Of a DNA stretch of 7,787 bases, positions 6,401 to 7,787 are shown in pieces. Below the pieces are notes generated by a model. It ran no database searches and was not told the DNA's origin. It saw only the letters and a list, made by a program, of their open reading frames with translations. Position 1 is the stretch's first letter, and every line of letters starts with the position of its first letter. A program made the translations under genes and the position numbers. This DNA is from an uncultured Selenomonadales bacterium (lineage in GTDB: Bacteria > Bacillota > Negativicutes > Selenomonadales > Selenomonadaceae): NCBI GenBank assembly GCA_937915885.1, contig CALGGP010000005.1, positions 1-7,787 on the forward strand. Direction: 5' to 3'.

Positions 6401-7546
6401 TCTAAGAGTGATTTGTCCATCACCGACAAAGGCACTGTCCTGACGGTTGTCATCAGCGGCGAAGCCATTCAGACCGACACGAAGACTTACAAGACTGCAA
6501 TCAACACCACCGCCAACAGCACCTTCACCATATCTAAAGAAGACAGTCTCTCGTCTGTGCACTTCACATTTGCTGCGGGCGGTGACGATTTCACCTACGG
6601 TTATTTGCCTGCTGGCGCGTCCTACGATGATCCCAAGAAAATGTCGGCTATCAATGTCGATTCAGCGGCGGCGGTTATGGTCGATGCGTCCGTCATTAAC
6701 TCTCAACCCAAGACGATCGACGCGCGCAGTTCGGCCGGCGCAGTCACGCTGGTCGGCAACGCCAACGCGGATGCGATTTATGCAGGCTCGGGCGGCTCGG
6801 TTCTGTTCGGCGGCACGGCAGGCGCCAAGGCTGTCAAAGACAATCTCTACGGCGGCGACGGCACTGATTACTTCGTGTTCGACACGCAGGGCGGCGTCAA
6901 GGGTAAAGAACAAGATATCATCAGCAACTATAAAGCGGGCGATGTGATCGTTCTTTCTGAGGCTCCGACTTCGGTCAAAGCCGATGGCAAGGCAATCACC
7001 CTGACGTTCAACGATACTTATCACGATGAGGCGAAAGACAAAGATGTTGCGGTTGCCAGCACTCTCGTCATCAACGGCGAAGCGCAAGACAGCACGATGA
7101 AGAAGTTTAACGCCATTGACTCGACCGTTGAAGTCACCTTCGCAATCGGCGAAATCTACGACGAAGAGACCGGCGAGCTTAATATTTCCGGCGCTTTGAG
7201 CAATACCATGTCTTACGCATTTGATCCGACTGCTACCGCAGAAGTCACGCAGACGAACGGCACTACCAAGTCTGTTGCACTCAAATCCGGTATTCCTTGG
7301 GATCAGCTCGACGAGGCGCTCAATCCGAGCAGCGACAGTGAGCAGTTTGCGGCGGTCGACGGCTGGCTCAACGATGTTGTCTCGACGGACAACGCGGTCG
7401 TCAGTGAGCTCGACTCGATCCTCAAAGTCAACGCGGTCACCGACGGCGGCATCAGCGCACTCGAGGGCGACGCCTACTTCACCAACACCGGCTTCGACAC
7501 CAAGGCGGCGGCTCTCGCAAGCGCACGTCATCAATCGAAAAAATAA
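3500..7546 (+). CDS. Modular RTX-like calcium-binding secreted protein
   Basis: The product is 1348 residues, acidic, rich in Asp, Gly, Ser and Thr, and has no cysteine. There is no N-terminal signal peptide, which together with the RTX sites suggests one-step type I secretion through a C-terminal signal. RTX-like glycine/aspartate sites recur at about residues 115 (YGGDGADTYIY), 308 (NLYGTSSKAVTFI), 514 (FTGGAGDDLFII), 700 (DGGTGNDNLYG), 929 (MTGGAGVDYFVY) and 1116 (LYGGDGTDYFVF). Each is followed 10-30 residues later by a strand such as KDNIFNYGNGDVIQI or KKDVITNFNEGDVIVI. Spacing is about 190-225 residues, so the protein is roughly six tandem modules. Several modules begin with a KTIDA or KKVDLS stretch and a G-N-x-x-AN-x-IYA segment. 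The last ~120 residues lack RTX sites and may be the secretion or attachment end. The ATG is set by AAGGAG nine bases upstream. The role is unknown: a surface layer, adhesin or extracellular matrix protein is plausible. No secretion genes are in the window. Confidence 0.85.
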   Translation: MAEFKAQSTKDTQNLNADTLLGSQDNIGVDTKKGILTVSVGSSVSDGVIDTRGEEASLTSIYKTVTISGDYTDQVDVYGNPNVADVIYAGGGGGIMDGGTAYTNDKSKLISSADKFYGGDGADTYIYSANGGKDNIFNYGNGDVIQINGWTETQSLSFVDKNGGLTLTINDDADTLAEGGKAGTTAKNSVLTIDGTKTKTADASYGFHIAFADDEGNVTSSSVYGAMTNYGYGQKNNKEDATTLTIGSGASGTVDVSWISSTVKNIDATKATKALYIKGNANGSNISIGSAGGTLEGGYDTAKGKAVADNLYGTSSKAVTFIANGGKDVIYNYKTGDNIVYDTTLIDEDKYAVKASGSDITYTLNKDTSFTIKNYLGQAVQINGEIDEANSHTLPTGLVYDAKLSKVSADASKIKVKVELVYNDDGTPKIVVDSDGNMTAAIETLPPDAIYIGGANEDGTEVPFESTVTMIDLATSSAPVIVDTSDEYGDKVTAITVGKSGSTVTGNNNAVQAFTGGAGDDLFIIDSTKILSAEDPSKAKPDTIANLSTADSNDTISIVGATADNLSFVEKGKDLNVYIGDGEGASYNVLTIKNFDSDTGATILGDEDDSGEAFQKVYGAPAMQTGVSYVYKNNKIDRTGIVAGVAFKDTVLAAVDYGDAALKTIDATSASSSKLSIVGSSAANVIYAPTAKKVATTLDGGTGNDNLYGASVIGGQTTYVFQPQIKGKKDVITNFNEGDVIVIDQSIFTSEDAADSVASLAAEFKLDEDEKAVMHYVSAVKNDEPVYTDSFNDTKADVVISVNKSNSITIKNAAGKRFIIQDGIGGDEYEFGHKPPTGLAYDAKNTAVTLASDAGYEGDVNLSDYATYYNTIKKVDLSGNTLAAGIYGNSIANEFIAGAAGSTLDGGAIEVDADGAPIDSKQKPTADKMTGGAGVDYFVYDAGYGKDTFSVVGSADIVSLGSAFGQISKSDLSITDKGTVLTVVISGEAIQTDTKTYKTAINTTANSTFTISKEDSLSSVHFTFAAGGDDFTYGYLPAGASYDDPKKMSAINVDSAAAVMVDASVINSQPKTIDARSSAGAVTLVGNANADAIYAGSGGSVLFGGTAGAKAVKDNLYGGDGTDYFVFDTQGGVKGKEQDIISNYKAGDVIVLSEAPTSVKADGKAITLTFNDTYHDEAKDKDVAVASTLVINGEAQDSTMKKFNAIDSTVEVTFAIGEIYDEETGELNISGALSNTMSYAFDPTATAEVTQTNGTTKSVALKSGIPWDQLDEALNPSSDSEQFAAVDGWLNDVVSTDNAVVSELDSILKVNAVTDGGISALEGDAYFTNTGFDTKAAALASARHQSKK

Positions 7547-7599
7547 TTTCTGCATCACACATCGACAATATTAAACATCGACTGATATAAAAATTTTTC

Positions 7600-7624
7600 G
7601 GAGGCAATTGCCTCCATTTTTTTT
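7600..7624 (+). terminator. Intrinsic terminator of the RTX gene
   Basis: GGAGGC (7600-7605) and GCCTCC (7610-7615) form a perfect six-pair GC-rich stem with an AATT loop. It is followed by A and eight T residues (7616-7624). It lies 54 bases after the RTX stop codon and closes the rightward transcription unit. Confidence 0.95.
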
Positions 7625-7628
7625 GCGC

Positions 7629-7773
7629 GCCGACGACGGGCGACGTTCGTTCCCGCCGCTGCCGACAACGGGCGAAGTTCGCTCCCGCCAGTGATATGGG
7701 GCGCTGCCGACAACGGGCGCGGTTCGCTCCCGCCGATGATGAGGGCGCCGCCGACAACGGGCGCGGTTCGCTC
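7629..7773. repeat. GC-rich 29-bp direct repeats, about four copies
   Basis: A 29-bp unit starting GCCGAC(A/G)ACGGGCG and ending GTTCG(C/T)TCCCGCC occurs at 7629-7657, 7661-7689 and 7706-7734, with a truncated copy at 7750-7773 cut by adapter sequence. Start-to-start distances are 32, 45 and 44 bases, leaving gaps of only 3, 16 and 15 bases. It shares the GCCGACAACG core with the tandem repeat at the left end of the window. Inverted pieces of it occur at 418-441. The array runs off the end of the contig. Confidence 0.85.
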
Positions 7774-7787
7774 AGATCGGAAGAGCA
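7774..7787 (+). other. Illumina adapter read-through (artefact)
   Basis: The last 14 bases read AGATCGGAAGAGCA, which is the start of the standard Illumina TruSeq adapter. They interrupt the fourth copy of the right-end repeat after GTTCGCTC, where the other copies continue with CCGCC. This is not genomic sequence, and the true sequence to the right is unknown. Confidence 0.95.

Noticed and set aside
5795..7558. Long minus-strand open frames (255 and 298 residues)
   Set aside because: They are shadows of the RTX gene caused by its GC-rich, Asp/Gly-rich codons, and show no motifs or initiation signals.
7629..7773. Possible CRISPR array
   Set aside because: The 29-bp repeats are separated by only 3, 16 and 15 bases, far too short and irregular for spacers, and no cas genes are present.

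Overview
This looks like a metagenomic or draft-assembly contig from a bacterium. The rlmB-yacP gene pair with a 4-base overlap is a Firmicutes hallmark. The large RTX-type calcium-binding protein, which has no signal peptide, points to type I secretion and so to an outer membrane. Together these best fit a Negativicutes member (Selenomonas/Megamonas-like). That placement is an inference; there is no rRNA in the window. Both ends lie in GC-rich repeats, and the last 14 bases are Illumina adapter, so the window is probably a whole contig.

Layout. Bases 1-382 hold four copies of a 95-96 bp tandem repeat, followed by a degenerate fifth start and a fragment of a second repeat family. Bases 468-2650 are a minus-strand operon reading right to left: a DUF1919 exopolysaccharide-type protein, rlmB (23S rRNA 2'-O-methyltransferase) and yacP (NYN-domain RNase). 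The operon has its own good sigma-70 promoter at 2690-2718. Facing away from it, a perfect-consensus sigma-70 promoter (2737-2765) reads rightward into about 730 bp without a convincing gene.

The non-coding stretch is the most interesting part. From about 2930 to 3131 it can fold into five consecutive hairpins. It ends in a palindrome plus TCAA that looks like the right end of an IS200/IS605-family element, which is the 3' scaffold of a TnpB-type guide RNA (omegaRNA). No intact tnpA or tnpB is present. A second promoter (2900-2928) would start a transcript exactly at the first hairpin, so this may be a stand-alone guide-like RNA or a decayed element.

Bases 3500-7546 encode a 1348-residue, cysteine-free, Asp/Gly-rich protein with about six modules of roughly 190-225 residues. 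Each module is built around a single RTX-like site and a following GG-K-D-x-I-x-N/F-x-x-G-D-x-I type stretch. A strong intrinsic terminator follows at 7600-7624. Bases 7629-7773 carry the second GC-rich repeat family, and a shortened inverted copy of it sits at 418-441 on the other side of the window.

The two halves appear functionally separate: a leftward RNA-metabolism/cell-surface operon, and a rightward unit making a secreted surface or adhesin-like protein.
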